Shown: positions 8,263 to 17,530 of the stretch, in pieces
How positions within the stretch are numbered: position 1 is the first letter of the stretch
Layout of the letters: every line of letters begins with the position of its first letter
Assembly (NCBI RefSeq): GCF_004522175.1
Contig: NZ_SDEB01000001.1
Span: 248,001 to 312,000, forward strand
DNA: 64,000 nucleotides
Reading direction: 5' to 3'
Source of the DNA: Paracoccus ravus
GTDB taxonomy: Bacteria; Pseudomonadota; Alphaproteobacteria; Rhodobacterales; Rhodobacteraceae
Notes under the pieces: model-generated
Seen by the model: the letters and a program-made list of their open reading frames with translations, nothing else
Database searches by the model: none
What the model was told of the DNA's origin: nothing
Made by a program: the position numbers and the translations under genes

Positions 8263-8877
8263 CTAGTGACGGAAGATGTCGTTTTCATCCCCCCAACCCA
8301 TCAGATCCAGATGGGCGCGGGCGGGCAGGAAGTCGAAGCAGGATTGCGCGAGCGCCATGCGCCCCTCGCGGATCAGGCGCTTCTCAAGTTCGGCCTTGAG
8401 GCGGTGCAGGTGCAGCACGTCAGAAGCGGCATATTCCATCTGCGCGTCGCTCAGCACCTCGGCACCCCAGTCGCTGGTCTGCTGTTGCTTCGAGATATCG
8501 ACCCCGACCAGTTCGCTGAGCAGATATTTCAGCCCGTGGCGGTCGGTATAGGTGCGGATCAGCTTCGAGGCGATCTTGGTGCACCAGACCGGCGCGGTCA
8601 CGACGCCGAATGCGGCTTCCAGCGCGGCAATATCGAAACGCCCGTAATGGAAAAGCTTCACCACGCCCGGATCGGCCAGCAGCCGGGCCAGATTGGGGGC
8701 CGCGCGCTGGCCGCGTTCAATGCGGACCAGATGCGCCGAACCGTCGCCCGAGGACAGCTGCACCAGACAAAGCCGGTCCCGCCGCATGTCGAGCCCCATG
8801 GTCTCGGTATCGATGGCGACGACGGGGCCAAGCTCCAGATCGTCGGGCAGGTCGTTCTGATAAAGATGGATGCTCAT
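8263..8877 (-). CDS. rnd: Ribonuclease D, exonuclease domain only
   Basis: This is a DEDDy 3'-5' exoribonuclease involved in trimming stable RNA precursors. The catalytic residues are visible as VVAIDTETMGLD (D, E), LFHYGRFDIAALE (D) and YAASDVLHLHRL (Y, D). At 204 residues it holds only the exonuclease fold. The C-terminal HRDC RNA-binding domain of E. coli RNase D (375 residues) is absent, a short form that I believe is usual in this family of bacteria. The gene stops 9 bases before kdsD. Start taken at the ATG at 8877 (MSIHLYQND). Confidence 0.88.
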   Translation of the reverse strand: MSIHLYQNDLPDDLELGPVVAIDTETMGLDMRRDRLCLVQLSSGDGSAHLVRIERGQRAAPNLARLLADPGVVKLFHYGRFDIAALEAAFGVVTAPVWCTKIASKLIRTYTDRHGLKYLLSELVGVDISKQQQTSDWGAEVLSDAQMEYAASDVLHLHRLKAELEKRLIREGRMALAQSCFDFLPARAHLDLMGWGDENDIFRH

Positions 8878-8964
8878 GCTGGGTTCCGGCTGGGACAGGG
8901 CGGCATTGCCCCGAGCCTTACCGCCTTTCCCCCGTCGCACGCCAGCCCCCACCTTGCGAGCGCC

Positions 8965-9849
8965 TCAGCCCATGCGCTCGCTGGCATAAGAACCGGGCGA
9001 GGCCGGGAAGACCACGGTCTTGTTGCCATTGAGGAAGGCGCGGCGATGGATATGGGCATGGATTGCGCGCGCCAGAACCTGGCTTTCGACATCGCGGCCA
9101 AGGCTCACATAATCCTCGGGCGATTGCGCATGGGTGACGCGGATCGTGTCCTGCTCGATGATCGGGCCTTCGTCGAGATCGGCGGTGACGTAATGCGAGG
9201 TCGCCCCGATCAGCTTCACGCCGCGCTCATAGGCCTGCTTATAGGGATTCGCGCCCTTGAACGAGGGCAGGAAGGAATGGTGGATATTGATGATCCGCCC
9301 CGACATCTTGCGGCACAGCTCATCGGACAGCACCTGCATATAGCGCGCCAGCACGATCAGTTCTGCGCCCGAATCCTCGACCACCTGCATCAACTGCGCC
9401 TCGGCCTGCGGCTTGTTCTCGCGCGTGACCTTGATGCAGTAATAGGGAATATCGTGGTTCACCACGACCTTCTGGTAATCCATGTGGTTCGAGATCACCG
9501 CCACGATCTCGATCGGCAAGGCCCCGATCCGCCAGCGATAGAGCAGGTCGTTCAGGCAATGGCCGAAGCGGCTGACCATGATGACGACCTTCATCTTCTC
9601 GGCCTCGTCATGGAAGGCATAGGTCATGCCGAAATCCGCCGCCGCCGCGTCGAGCCCCGCCGTCAGATCGTCAAGGCTCGCGCCCTGCTCCGAGACGAAA
9701 CTCACCCGCATGAAGAAGCGCCCGGTCTCGACATCGTCGAACTGGCTCGAATCGGTGATGTTGCAACCCTTGGCGGCAAGGTAGGTCGAGATCGCCGCCA
9801 CGATCCCGCGCGTCGAGGGGCAGGTGACGGTCAGGCAATATTTCGTCAT
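8965..9849 (-). CDS. purU: Formyltetrahydrofolate deformylase
   Basis: PurU hydrolyses 10-formyl-tetrahydrofolate to formate and tetrahydrofolate, balancing the one-carbon pool. The 294-residue product has an N-terminal ACT domain (KYCLTVTCPSTRGIVAAIS) and a C-terminal formyltransferase-like domain with the motif NIHHSFLPSFKGANPYKQA and GATSHYVTADLDEGPIIEQD. It lies directly downstream of folD on the same strand, and the pairing makes metabolic sense. The start at 9849 (MTKYCLTV) gives the standard length. Confidence 0.95.
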   Translation of the reverse strand: MTKYCLTVTCPSTRGIVAAISTYLAAKGCNITDSSQFDDVETGRFFMRVSFVSEQGASLDDLTAGLDAAAADFGMTYAFHDEAEKMKVVIMVSRFGHCLNDLLYRWRIGALPIEIVAVISNHMDYQKVVVNHDIPYYCIKVTRENKPQAEAQLMQVVEDSGAELIVLARYMQVLSDELCRKMSGRIINIHHSFLPSFKGANPYKQAYERGVKLIGATSHYVTADLDEGPIIEQDTIRVTHAQSPEDYVSLGRDVESQVLARAIHAHIHRRAFLNGNKTVVFPASPGSYASERMG

Positions 9850-9942
9850 CAGGATCTCCGCTGTCCGGGGCATCGGGCCCCTCTTCTTTGGTATGAAACT
9901 ATCCCTTGTGCCGGGGGCAGAACCCCCGGATCGCGCCGCGGC

Positions 9943-10830
9943 TCAGGCGGTCAGGCCCTGCGGCTCGGGCAAGCCATTGGCGCGGCAGCAGGCGGTCAGC
10001 GTGTTGGCCAGAAGGCAAGCGATGGTCATCGGCCCGACCCCGCCCGGCACCGGGGTGATCGCGCCCGCGACCTCCTTGGCGCTGTCGAAATCGACATCGC
10101 CGACAAGGCGGGTCCTGCCATCCTGCGCGATGCGATTGATGCCCACATCAATGACCGTGGCGCCCGGCTTGATCCAGTCGCCCGGAATCATCCGCGGCCT
10201 GCCGACGGCGGCGACGAGGATATCTGCGCGGCGACAAATCTCGGCCAGATCCTTGGTCCGGCTATGCGCGATGGTCACCGTGCAGCTTTCGCCCAGCAAA
10301 AGCTGCGCCATCGGCTTGCCGACAATATTGCTGCGCCCGACCACGACAGCGTTCAACCCGGAAAGATCCCCCAGCCGGTCGCGCAGCATCATCAGGCAAC
10401 CCAAGGGCGTGCAGGGCACCATCGCCTTCTGCCCGGTGCCGAGCAGGCCCACATTCAGGATATGAAACCCGTCGACATCCTTGGCCGGTTCGATCGCATT
10501 GATCACCGCCTCGGCATCGAGATGTTTCGGCAGCGGCAATTGCACCAGGATGCCATGCACCAAAGGATCCGCATTCAGCTCGGCGACCTTGGCTATCAGG
10601 GCGTCCTGCGATGTTTCGGCGGGCAGCTTGTGTTCCCAGGAATTCATCCCCGCCTCGCGGGTCTGGATGCCCTTGTTGCGGACATAGACCTCGGAGGCCG
10701 GATCCTCGCCGACCAGCACGACCGCCAAGCCGGGCGTGATGCCCTGCTCTTTCAGCTGCGCCACGCCCGCCGCGACCTCGCCGCGGATACGGGCCGAAAA
10801 CGCCTTGCCGTCAATCAATTCTGCGCTCAT
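9943..10830 (-). CDS. folD: Bifunctional methylene-THF dehydrogenase/methenyl-THF cyclohydrolase
   Basis: FolD interconverts 5,10-methylene-, methenyl- and 10-formyl-tetrahydrofolate with NADP. The 295-residue protein shows the substrate-site segment [18 protein letters not shown], the region [17 protein letters not shown] and the NADP-site signature [18 protein letters not shown], ending near [14 protein letters not shown]. It precedes purU with a gap of 93 bases. Start chosen at the ATG at 10830. Confidence 0.96.
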   Translation of the reverse strand: MSAELIDGKAFSARIRGEVAAGVAQLKEQGITPGLAVVLVGEDPASEVYVRNKGIQTREAGMNSWEHKLPAETSQDALIAKVAELNADPLVHGILVQLPLPKHLDAEAVINAIEPAKDVDGFHILNVGLLGTGQKAMVPCTPLGCLMMLRDRLGDLSGLNAVVVGRSNIVGKPMAQLLLGESCTVTIAHSRTKDLAEICRRADILVAAVGRPRMIPGDWIKPGATVIDVGINRIAQDGRTRLVGDVDFDSAKEVAGAITPVPGGVGPMTIACLLANTLTACCRANGLPEPQGLTA

Positions 10831-10965
10831 GCGGGCCTTCTCCTTCGCTGCACCGGCCGTGCACTGCGCAGGGGCCGCGCAGAGAAGAGCCGGATCATAG
10901 CCGTGCTGTCGGGACGAGCGCCTAGCACCTTTCCCCGGCATGCTCCACTGCGAAGCTGCGCCGGA

Positions 10966-12099
10966 TCAGCCGGCGGCAGCCAAAACCGCCTGAAGGTCGG
11001 AAAGCTGCGGCGCGACCGGATTGCCCTTCATCGAGGAACTCGCCAGCGAGGCACGAGCCACCTCGGCATGGCGCGCGGGCGCGAGCCCCTGAGCCTGCAA
11101 TCCTAGCAAGCCGCATTCCCGCGCCCAATCCGACAATGTGGCGGGTGCATCAGCCGGCACGCCGCCCAGAACATCGGCGATGACGGCGCAGACCTCGTCG
11201 ATCCGCGCGGTGTCGGCCACCAACCCGCGGTTCATGGCCAGCACCGGCCCCAGCAGCACGCCGCAGATCGCGCCATGCGACGCCGGGGTCACGCCCCCGA
11301 TCACGCCCGCCAGCCCATGCACCGCGCCAAGCCCGCCGTTCGCAAGCGCGATCCCGCCGCAAAGGCTGGTCCAGGCCAGCTTGTCGCGGGCATCGGCATC
11401 CTCGGCCTGCATCAGCCGCGCCAAAGCACGCAGACCCGGCGCGATCACCGGGCGCACCAAAGCATCGGTGAAGGGCGTGGCCTTCGAGGAAATATAAGGC
11501 TCGATCACCTGCGCCAGCGCATCCAGACCCGAGGCCAGCGTCACCTTGCGCGGGCAACCATCCGTCAGCGCCGGATCTACGATGGCGACGCGCGGCAGCA
11601 TCCGCTCATCCCGGATCGAGACTTTGCGGCCATGATCAGGCAGCCCGATCACGGCATTGCGCGTGGCCTCGGCCCCCGTTCCCGCCGTCGTCGGCAAAGC
11701 GATATAAGGCAAGGGCGCAGCGGCCAGCGTCAAGCCGCGACCCACCACTTCGAGATGGTCCATGATCCCGCCCGGCGCGGGGATCAGCCCGGCCAATGCC
11801 TTGCCGAGATCAAGCGCCGCACCACCGCCCAAGCCCGCGACCCAATCGGCGCGGAATCCTTTCGCTTGTGCCAGCGTGTCCTCCAGCATGGGCAGCGTCG
11901 GCTCCGACCCGCAGGCAAGCGTCAGGACCTCGGCCCCTTCGGCGCGCAGAGCCTCGACCAGCCACGCGGCCCGCCGGGCATCGGCGCCATGCACCACGAT
12001 CCCGCGCGTCCCGTAAGCCCGGATCAATGCCGGAGCCTTTTGCGCCTCGCCCCGTCCGAAAATCACACGGCCCGGCAGGGCGAAACCAAAGGAATTCAT
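10966..12099 (-). CDS. Iron-containing (group III) alcohol dehydrogenase
   Basis: This 377-residue member of the Fe-ADH/dehydroquinate-synthase-like fold has an N-terminal nucleotide domain ([35 protein letters not shown]) and a C-terminal metal domain. Of the four usual ligands it keeps D193, H261 (GAVHGLAG) and H275 (PASHGAICG), but the second is Q197 ([12 protein letters not shown]) instead of His. The start overlaps the glpK stop by four bases, making it the last gene of the glycerol operon. The substrate is unknown; a short-chain alcohol or polyol-derived carbonyl is plausible. Confidence 0.85.
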   Translation of the reverse strand: MNSFGFALPGRVIFGRGEAQKAPALIRAYGTRGIVVHGADARRAAWLVEALRAEGAEVLTLACGSEPTLPMLEDTLAQAKGFRADWVAGLGGGAALDLGKALAGLIPAPGGIMDHLEVVGRGLTLAAAPLPYIALPTTAGTGAEATRNAVIGLPDHGRKVSIRDERMLPRVAIVDPALTDGCPRKVTLASGLDALAQVIEPYISSKATPFTDALVRPVIAPGLRALARLMQAEDADARDKLAWTSLCGGIALANGGLGAVHGLAGVIGGVTPASHGAICGVLLGPVLAMNRGLVADTARIDEVCAVIADVLGGVPADAPATLSDWARECGLLGLQAQGLAPARHAEVARASLASSSMKGNPVAPQLSDLQAVLAAAG

Positions 12100-13583
12100 G
12101 CAGCCTCCATCGTGGCCGCGACGGCCTTTCGCCAGCGGGCATACTTTGCCTGCCGCAGGCTGTCATCCATCTTCGGCTCGAAGCGACGATCCAGCGCCCA
12201 TTGCCTGGCGATCTGGTCGGGCGTCGGGCAAAGCCCCGCCTGCAGCCCCGCCAGATATGCCGCGCCAAGCGCCGTAGTCTCGGTCACCTTGGGCCGATCC
12301 ACGGGCGCGCCCAGAATATCGGCAAGGAATTGCATCGACCAATCGCTGGCCGTCATGCCGCCATCGACACGCAGCACCGCATCGCCCGCCGAGCCCCAAT
12401 CGGCCCGCATCGCTTCCAGCAGGTCGCGGGTCTGGTAGCCCACGCTTTCCAGCGCGGCGCGGGCGAATTCGGCGGGACCGGAATTCCGCGTCAGACCAAA
12501 AATCGCGCCGCGGCAATCGGGCCGCCAATAGGGCGCGCCGAGCCCGGTAAAGGCCGGAACCATCATGACCTCCTGCGAGGGATCGGCCTTTTGCGCGAGT
12601 GGCTGGGTCTCCGAGGCAGTGCGGATGATCTTCAGCCCATCGCGCAGCCATTGCACCACCGCGCCCGCGATGAAGATCGAGCCCTCCAGCGCATAGGTCG
12701 TCTGCCCATTCAGCCGATAGGCGATGGTGGTCAGCAAACGGTTCTTGGACGGCACCATCTGACTGCCGGTGTTCAGCAGCGCGAAGCAACCCGTGCCATA
12801 GGTCGATTTCATCATGCCGGGCTGGAAGCAAGCCTGCCCCACGGTCGCGGCCTGCTGGTCGCCCGCGACGCCAAGGATCGGGATCTCATGCCCAAACAGA
12901 TCGGCGCGGGTCATGCCATAATCCGCAGCGCAGTCGCGCACCTCGGGCAGCAGTTGCATAGGGATATTCAGCAGCGCGCAGATTTCTTCGTCCCAGCGGT
13001 TCTCAGCGATATTGTAAAGCAGCGTCCGCGCCGCGTTGGTGGCGTCAGTCGCGTGAACGCGGCAACCGGTCAGGTTCCAGATCAGCCAACTGTCGACGGT
13101 GCCGAAGGCCAGTTCGCCCGCCTCGGCCCGCGCGCGGGCACCTTCGACATTGTCCAGAAGCCAAGCCAGTTTCGTTCCCGAGAAATAGGGGTCGAGAAGC
13201 AGCCCGGTCCGGGCGGAAATCATCGCCTCATGCCCCTCGGATTTCAGGCGCTCGCACATATCGGCGGTGCGGCGGTCCTGCCAGACGATCGCGTTATGCA
13301 GCGCGCGGCCCGTCGCGCGGTCCCAAAGCAGAGTCGTCTCACGCTGATTGGTGATGCCGATGGCCGCGATGCTGCTTGCGCCGACCCCTGCCCGCTCGAT
13401 CGCCGCCCGCGCGGTCGCCGCGACGCTGGCCCAAAGGTCGCCGGGGTCATGTTCGACCCAGCCCGAAGCGGGAAAATGCTGACGGAATTCGTCCTGCGCC
13501 GAGGCGATGACCTTCAGCGAGGCGTCAAACAGGATCGCACGGGACGATGTCGTCCCCTGATCAATGGCGAGGATATGGGTCAT
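12096..13583 (-). CDS. glpK: Glycerol kinase
   Basis: GlpK phosphorylates glycerol to glycerol-3-phosphate with ATP, trapping imported glycerol. The 495-residue protein has the FGGY fold with the N-terminal phosphate motif [30 protein letters not shown], the mid segment [16 protein letters not shown] and the C-terminal ATP site [20 protein letters not shown]. It lies 63 bases after glpV with a terminator hairpin between, and it is coupled to the downstream dehydrogenase by an ATGA overlap. Confidence 0.97.
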   Translation of the reverse strand: MTHILAIDQGTTSSRAILFDASLKVIASAQDEFRQHFPASGWVEHDPGDLWASVAATARAAIERAGVGASSIAAIGITNQRETTLLWDRATGRALHNAIVWQDRRTADMCERLKSEGHEAMISARTGLLLDPYFSGTKLAWLLDNVEGARARAEAGELAFGTVDSWLIWNLTGCRVHATDATNAARTLLYNIAENRWDEEICALLNIPMQLLPEVRDCAADYGMTRADLFGHEIPILGVAGDQQAATVGQACFQPGMMKSTYGTGCFALLNTGSQMVPSKNRLLTTIAYRLNGQTTYALEGSIFIAGAVVQWLRDGLKIIRTASETQPLAQKADPSQEVMMVPAFTGLGAPYWRPDCRGAIFGLTRNSGPAEFARAALESVGYQTRDLLEAMRADWGSAGDAVLRVDGGMTASDWSMQFLADILGAPVDRPKVTETTALGAAYLAGLQAGLCPTPDQIARQWALDRRFEPKMDDSLRQAKYARWRKAVAATMEAA

Positions 13584-13607
13584 GGCTCATCCGGGGCCGA
13601 GAAATGG

Positions 13608-13636
13608 AAAAGGGGCGAGGCACGCAGCCCCGCCCC
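13608..13636 (-). terminator. Intrinsic terminator between glpV and glpK
   Basis: Read on the minus strand, a 10-bp stem with one G-U pair (arms 13627-13636 and 13612-13621) closes a 5-base loop and runs into TTTT. It lies just after the glpV stop and before the glpK ATG, so it probably reduces read-through from the transport genes into glpK and the dehydrogenase. Confidence 0.7.
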
Positions 13637-13646
13637 CTGATTGGCA

Positions 13647-15371
13647 TTACTGCCAGGACTTGATCAGCTCGTCATAGGAAACGGTTTCGCCCTTGGGCTT
13701 TTCGTTTTCCAGCTTGGCGACCGGTGCGCCGGGCGCGTCGAGCCATTCTTTCGGGTCCTTTTCCTCGTTCATCTTCGGACCCAGATCGCCCTGCACCCCG
13801 GCGCGTTCCAGGCGCTCAAGCACGCGTTCCTGTTCCGCGCAAAGCGAGTCCAGCGCCTCTTGAGGGGTCTTGGCACCCGACATGGCGTCGCCGATGCTCT
13901 GCCACCACAGCTGCGCCATCTTCGGATAGTCCGGGATGTTGGTGCCGGTCGGCGACCATTGCACGCGGGCGGGCGAGCGATAGAACTCGACCAGACCGCC
14001 AAGCTTGGGCGCGCGTTCGGTGAAGGACTTGTCCTGGATCGTCGACTCGCGGATGAAGGTCAGCCCGACATGGGATTTCTTCACATCGACCGTCTTCGAG
14101 GTCACGAATTGCGCGTAAAGCCAGGCGGCCTGTGCGCGATCCACGGGCGTCGATTTCATCAGCGTCCAGCTGCCCACGTCCTGATAGCCGATCTTGGTCC
14201 CTTCCGACCAATAGGCGCCATGCGGGCTGGGGGCCATGCGCCATTTCGGCGTGCCGTCGGCATTCACCACGGCGGTGCCTTCCTTGACCATGTCGGCGGT
14301 AAAGGCAGTGTACCAGAACATCTGCTGCGCGATATCGCCCCGTGCTGGAACCGGGCCTGCCTCGCCGAAAGTCATGCCTTGGGCTTCCGGCGGGGTGTAT
14401 TTCTGCAGCCAGTCGATCGCCTTGGTCACGGCATAGACCGCAGCCGCGTCGTTCGTCGCACCGCCACGCGCCACGCAGGAGCCAACCGGACGCGAGTTCT
14501 CATCTACCCGGACGCCCCATTCATCGACCGGAAGGCCGTTCGGCTCGCCCTTGTCGCCCATGCCGGCCATGGACATCCATGCGTCGGTATAGCGCCAGCC
14601 AAGGCTGGGGTCCTTCTTGCCATAGTCCATGTTGCCCCAGGCCTTGGCCGGGCCGCCCTCGATATAGGACATGTCGCGGCCGGTGAAGAATTCGGCAATG
14701 TCCTCATAGGCCGACCAGTTCACCGGAACGCCCAGATCATAGCCATATTTGGCTTTGAAATCGTCCTTGGTTTTCTGATCGTTGAACCAGTCATAGCGGA
14801 ACCAGTAGAGGTTCGCGAATTGCTGGTCGGGCAGTTGGTAAAGCTCTCCATCCGGCGCAGTCGTGAAGCTGGTACCGATGAAATCGGCCAGATCGAGGCC
14901 CGGATTGGTGACATCCTTGCCCTCTTCGGCCATCCATTTGGTCAGCGAGCGGGCCTGCTGATAGCGCCAATGCGTGCCGATCAGGTCCGAGTCGTTGACA
15001 TAGGCGTCATAGATGTTCTCGCCCGACTGCATCTGGGTCTGCAGCTTCTCGATGACATCGCCCTCACCGATCAGGTCATGGGTGATCTTGATCCCGGTGA
15101 TGGCGGTGAAAGCCGGGGCCAGCACCTTGGATTCATATTCATGCGTGGTGATGGTTTCCGAGACGACCTTGATCTCCATCCCCGCCAGCGGCTTCGCGGC
15201 GTCGATGAACCATTGCATCTCGGCTTCCTGATCCGCGCGGGACAGGGACGACAGGTCCCCGATCTCGGCATCCAGGAACTTCTTGGCGGCCTCGATATCT
15301 GCCCAGGCCGGGGCTCCCCCCATGACCATCAGCGCAAGCGCGATGGCCGTGGTCGTCTTGGTCGGTCTCAT
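13647..15371 (-). CDS. glpV: Glycerol ABC transporter substrate-binding protein, GlpV-like
   Basis: This 574-residue periplasmic binding protein starts MRPTKTTTAIALALMVMGGA with a clear signal peptide cleaved near APAWA. It is longer than most sugar-binding proteins. The body follows the family-1 extracellular-solute-binding pattern (GIKITHDLIGEGDVIEKLQT, TDAWMSMAGMGDKGEPNG, MFWYTAFTADMVKEG). It ends the transporter part of a glpD-S-T-P-Q-U-V array whose order matches the glycerol transporter described in Rhizobium leguminosarum. An inverted repeat precedes it and a terminator follows it, suggesting separate control of its abundance. Confidence 0.9.
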   Translation of the reverse strand: MRPTKTTTAIALALMVMGGAPAWADIEAAKKFLDAEIGDLSSLSRADQEAEMQWFIDAAKPLAGMEIKVVSETITTHEYESKVLAPAFTAITGIKITHDLIGEGDVIEKLQTQMQSGENIYDAYVNDSDLIGTHWRYQQARSLTKWMAEEGKDVTNPGLDLADFIGTSFTTAPDGELYQLPDQQFANLYWFRYDWFNDQKTKDDFKAKYGYDLGVPVNWSAYEDIAEFFTGRDMSYIEGGPAKAWGNMDYGKKDPSLGWRYTDAWMSMAGMGDKGEPNGLPVDEWGVRVDENSRPVGSCVARGGATNDAAAVYAVTKAIDWLQKYTPPEAQGMTFGEAGPVPARGDIAQQMFWYTAFTADMVKEGTAVVNADGTPKWRMAPSPHGAYWSEGTKIGYQDVGSWTLMKSTPVDRAQAAWLYAQFVTSKTVDVKKSHVGLTFIRESTIQDKSFTERAPKLGGLVEFYRSPARVQWSPTGTNIPDYPKMAQLWWQSIGDAMSGAKTPQEALDSLCAEQERVLERLERAGVQGDLGPKMNEEKDPKEWLDAPGAPVAKLENEKPKGETVSYDELIKSWQ

Positions 15372-15401
15372 GTTTTCCTCCCTGATGAGACGTCCATTAT
15401 T

Positions 15402-15425
15402 CCGCGAGGGGCCTGACCCTCGCGG
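15402..15425 (-). repeat. Perfect hairpin between glpU and glpV
   Basis: A 9-bp perfect stem (CCGCGAGGG, 15402-15410, with CCCTCGCGG, 15417-15425) closes a 6-base loop in the 58-base gap before glpV. The sequence after it on the minus strand is A/T-rich but has no T run. It may be a processing or stabilising element that sets the ratio of binding protein to permease. Confidence 0.45.
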
Positions 15426-15429
15426 TATT

Positions 15430-15855
15430 TCAAACCCAGCGGAACACCGCCGCGGCATAGGCAAGGGCAAAAGCCAGCCCGCCCCAGACCGGCGGGCCGA
15501 AGAAAAAGAGCCAGCCGAGGCAGATGAAGGCCGAGCCGAGCAGCGAGATGAACAACCGGTCCCCGCGCGTCGTCTCGATCCGCAGGATGCCGCGACGGGG
15601 CGTTTCGGGGAAACGAATGGCGAGGATGGTGAACAGCACCAGAAGGCTCGCGATCACCCAGAAGAACAGCGCGACCGGAAAGGTCCAGGCCATCCAGCCG
15701 CCGGGGATCATCGGCGCGGTCCACGCCTTGGCCCCATCCTTGCTGGGCGTGGCCCAAAGCAGGAGGGCCAGCACAGCGCCCAGCAGACCCAAGGCCGTCA
15801 GATAGACCACCCTCCAGCTGCCGCGACGATGCAGGGGAATTGCGACATCGGCCAT
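15430..15855 (-). CDS. glpU: Small membrane protein of glycerol transporter (DUF2160, GlpU-like)
   Basis: This 141-residue integral membrane protein has about four hydrophobic helices (VVYLTALGLLGAVLALLLW; WTFPVALFFWVIASLLVLF; LFISLLGSAFICLGWLFFF; GLAFALAYAAAV). It starts MADVAIPLHRRGSW, its ATG sharing one base with the glpQ stop (TGATG). Position between glpQ and glpV and its size match the DUF2160 protein named GlpU in rhizobial glycerol operons. Its biochemical role is not established. Confidence 0.82.
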   Translation of the reverse strand: MADVAIPLHRRGSWRVVYLTALGLLGAVLALLLWATPSKDGAKAWTAPMIPGGWMAWTFPVALFFWVIASLLVLFTILAIRFPETPRRGILRIETTRGDRLFISLLGSAFICLGWLFFFGPPVWGGLAFALAYAAAVFRWV

Positions 15856-16658
15856 CAGACCCTCCCCAGGGCGAAGCCCTTGGCGATGTAATTGCGGACA
15901 AACCAGATCACGAGCGCACCGGGCAGGATGGTCAGCACCCCTGCCGCCGCCAAGACGCCCCAATCCATCCCCGAGGCCGAAACCGTGCGGGTCATCGTCG
16001 CGGCAATCGGCTTCGCGTTGACCGAGGTCAGGGTGCGCGACAGCAGCAACTCGACCCATGAGAACATGAAGCAGAAGAAGGCGGCGACCCCGATGCCCGA
16101 TGCGATCAGCGGCATGAAGATCTTCACGAAGAAGCGCGGGAAGGAATAGCCGTCGATATAGGCAGTCTCGTCGATCTCCTTGGGGACGCCGCGCATGAAG
16201 CCTTCCAAGATCCAGACCGCCAGCGGCACGTTGAAGAGGCAATGCGCCAAGGCCACCGCTATATGCGTGTCGAAGAGGCCGATGGACGAGTAAAGCTGGA
16301 AGAAGGGCAGCGCGAAGACAGCAGGCGGCGCCATCCGGTTCGACAGAAGCCAGAAGAACAGGTGCTTATCCCCGATGAAGCTGTAGCGGCTGAACGCATA
16401 GGCCGCAGGCAGCGCCACGGTGATCGAGATCACCGTGTTCATCACCACATAGATGATCGAGTTGACATAGCCCATATACCAGCTCGGATCGGTCAGGATG
16501 ACCTGATAGTTCCGGAAGGTCAGGTTGTTCGGAAACAGGCTGAACGTGCCGGTGATCTCGGCATTGGTCTTCAGGCTCATGTTCACGAGCCAGTAGATTG
16601 GGATCATCAGAAACAGCAGGTAAAGCACCATGACAATGGCAGAGCTACGCGATTTCAT
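15855..16658 (-). CDS. glpQ: Glycerol ABC transporter permease GlpQ-like
   Basis: This is a 267-residue inner-membrane permease of the MalG type. It starts MKSRSSAIVMVLYLLFLMIP with a first membrane helix and shows the cytoplasmic EAA-loop region EGFMRGVPKEIDETAYIDGY, where coupling to the ATPases occurs, then a late helix and WFVRNYIAKGFALGRV. The start overlaps the glpP stop by four bases. It pairs with GlpP to form the membrane channel for glycerol uptake. The longer open frame upstream is out-of-frame sequence inside glpP. Confidence 0.9.
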   Translation of the reverse strand: MKSRSSAIVMVLYLLFLMIPIYWLVNMSLKTNAEITGTFSLFPNNLTFRNYQVILTDPSWYMGYVNSIIYVVMNTVISITVALPAAYAFSRYSFIGDKHLFFWLLSNRMAPPAVFALPFFQLYSSIGLFDTHIAVALAHCLFNVPLAVWILEGFMRGVPKEIDETAYIDGYSFPRFFVKIFMPLIASGIGVAAFFCFMFSWVELLLSRTLTSVNAKPIAATMTRTVSASGMDWGVLAAAGVLTILPGALVIWFVRNYIAKGFALGRV

Positions 16659-17530
16659 TGCCCGGCCTCCGCCTTGTCCATATTGCTCATCACTGTGTAG
16701 AAAACCCATGAAACCAGCATGATGACAAGGAAATACATCAGGCTGAAGGCCGCTGCCGGGCCAAGATCGAACTGCCCCACCGCCATTTTCACTAGGTCGA
16801 TAGACAGGAAGGTCGTGGCATTGCCCGGGCCGCCGCCGGTGACGACGAAGGGTTCTGTATAGATCATGAAACTGTCCATGAAGCGCAGCAGGACCGCGAT
16901 CAGCAGCACGCCCTTCATCTTCGGCAATTCGATATAGCGGAAGACGGCCCAGCGGCTGGCTTGGTCGATTTTCGCGGCTTGGTAGTAAGCCTGCGGAATG
17001 GATTGCAGGCCCGCATAGCAAAGCAGCGCCACCAGCGAGGTCCAGTGCCAGACATCCATCACGATGACCGTCGCCCAAGCGTCGATGGGGTCGTTGACGT
17101 AATTGTAGTCCAGCCCGATGGCCTCAAGCGTATGGCCCAAAAGGCCGATATCGACGCGGCCGAAGATCTGCCAGATCGTGCCGACAACGTTGAAGGGGAT
17201 CAGCAAGGGCAGCGCCATTAGGACCAGCACGAGGCTGGACCAGAAGCCCTTCTTCGGCATGTTCAGCGCGACGAAGATTCCCAGCGGCACCTCGATCGCG
17301 AGGATGATCGCCGAGAACAAAGCCTGCCGTCCAAGCGCCGCGTGAAGGCGGTCGGAATGGATCATTTCATCGAACCATTCGAGGCCCGCCCAGAAGAATT
17401 CATTATTCCCGAAGGTGTCGTTGAAGGCGTAGTTCACCACCGTCATCAGCGGGATCACCGCCGAGAAGGCCACCAGCACCAAGACCGGCAGGACCAGAAA
17501 CCACGCCCTATTGTTCTGGATCTTCTGCAT
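16655..17530 (-). CDS. glpP: Glycerol ABC transporter permease GlpP-like
   Basis: This 291-residue inner-membrane permease is of the MalF/UgpA type. It starts MQKIQNNRAWFLVLPVLVLV, with six or so helices and the EAA-loop region LQSIPQAYYQAAKIDQASRW. The ATG at 17530 shares one base with the glpT stop, so translation is coupled; an earlier in-frame ATG lies inside glpT and is unlikely. It forms the channel with GlpQ. Confidence 0.9.
   Translation of the reverse strand: MQKIQNNRAWFLVLPVLVLVAFSAVIPLMTVVNYAFNDTFGNNEFFWAGLEWFDEMIHSDRLHAALGRQALFSAIILAIEVPLGIFVALNMPKKGFWSSLVLVLMALPLLIPFNVVGTIWQIFGRVDIGLLGHTLEAIGLDYNYVNDPIDAWATVIVMDVWHWTSLVALLCYAGLQSIPQAYYQAAKIDQASRWAVFRYIELPKMKGVLLIAVLLRFMDSFMIYTEPFVVTGGGPGNATTFLSIDLVKMAVGQFDLGPAAAFSLMYFLVIMLVSWVFYTVMSNMDKAEAGQ

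Noticed and set aside
8266..15416. Very long plus-strand open frames opposite rnd, purU, folD, the Fe-ADH, glpK and glpV (up to ~946 codons).
   Set aside because: They are mirror frames created by high GC codon bias; their translations are low-complexity and Arg/His/Gly-rich, and the minus-strand genes have clear family motifs.
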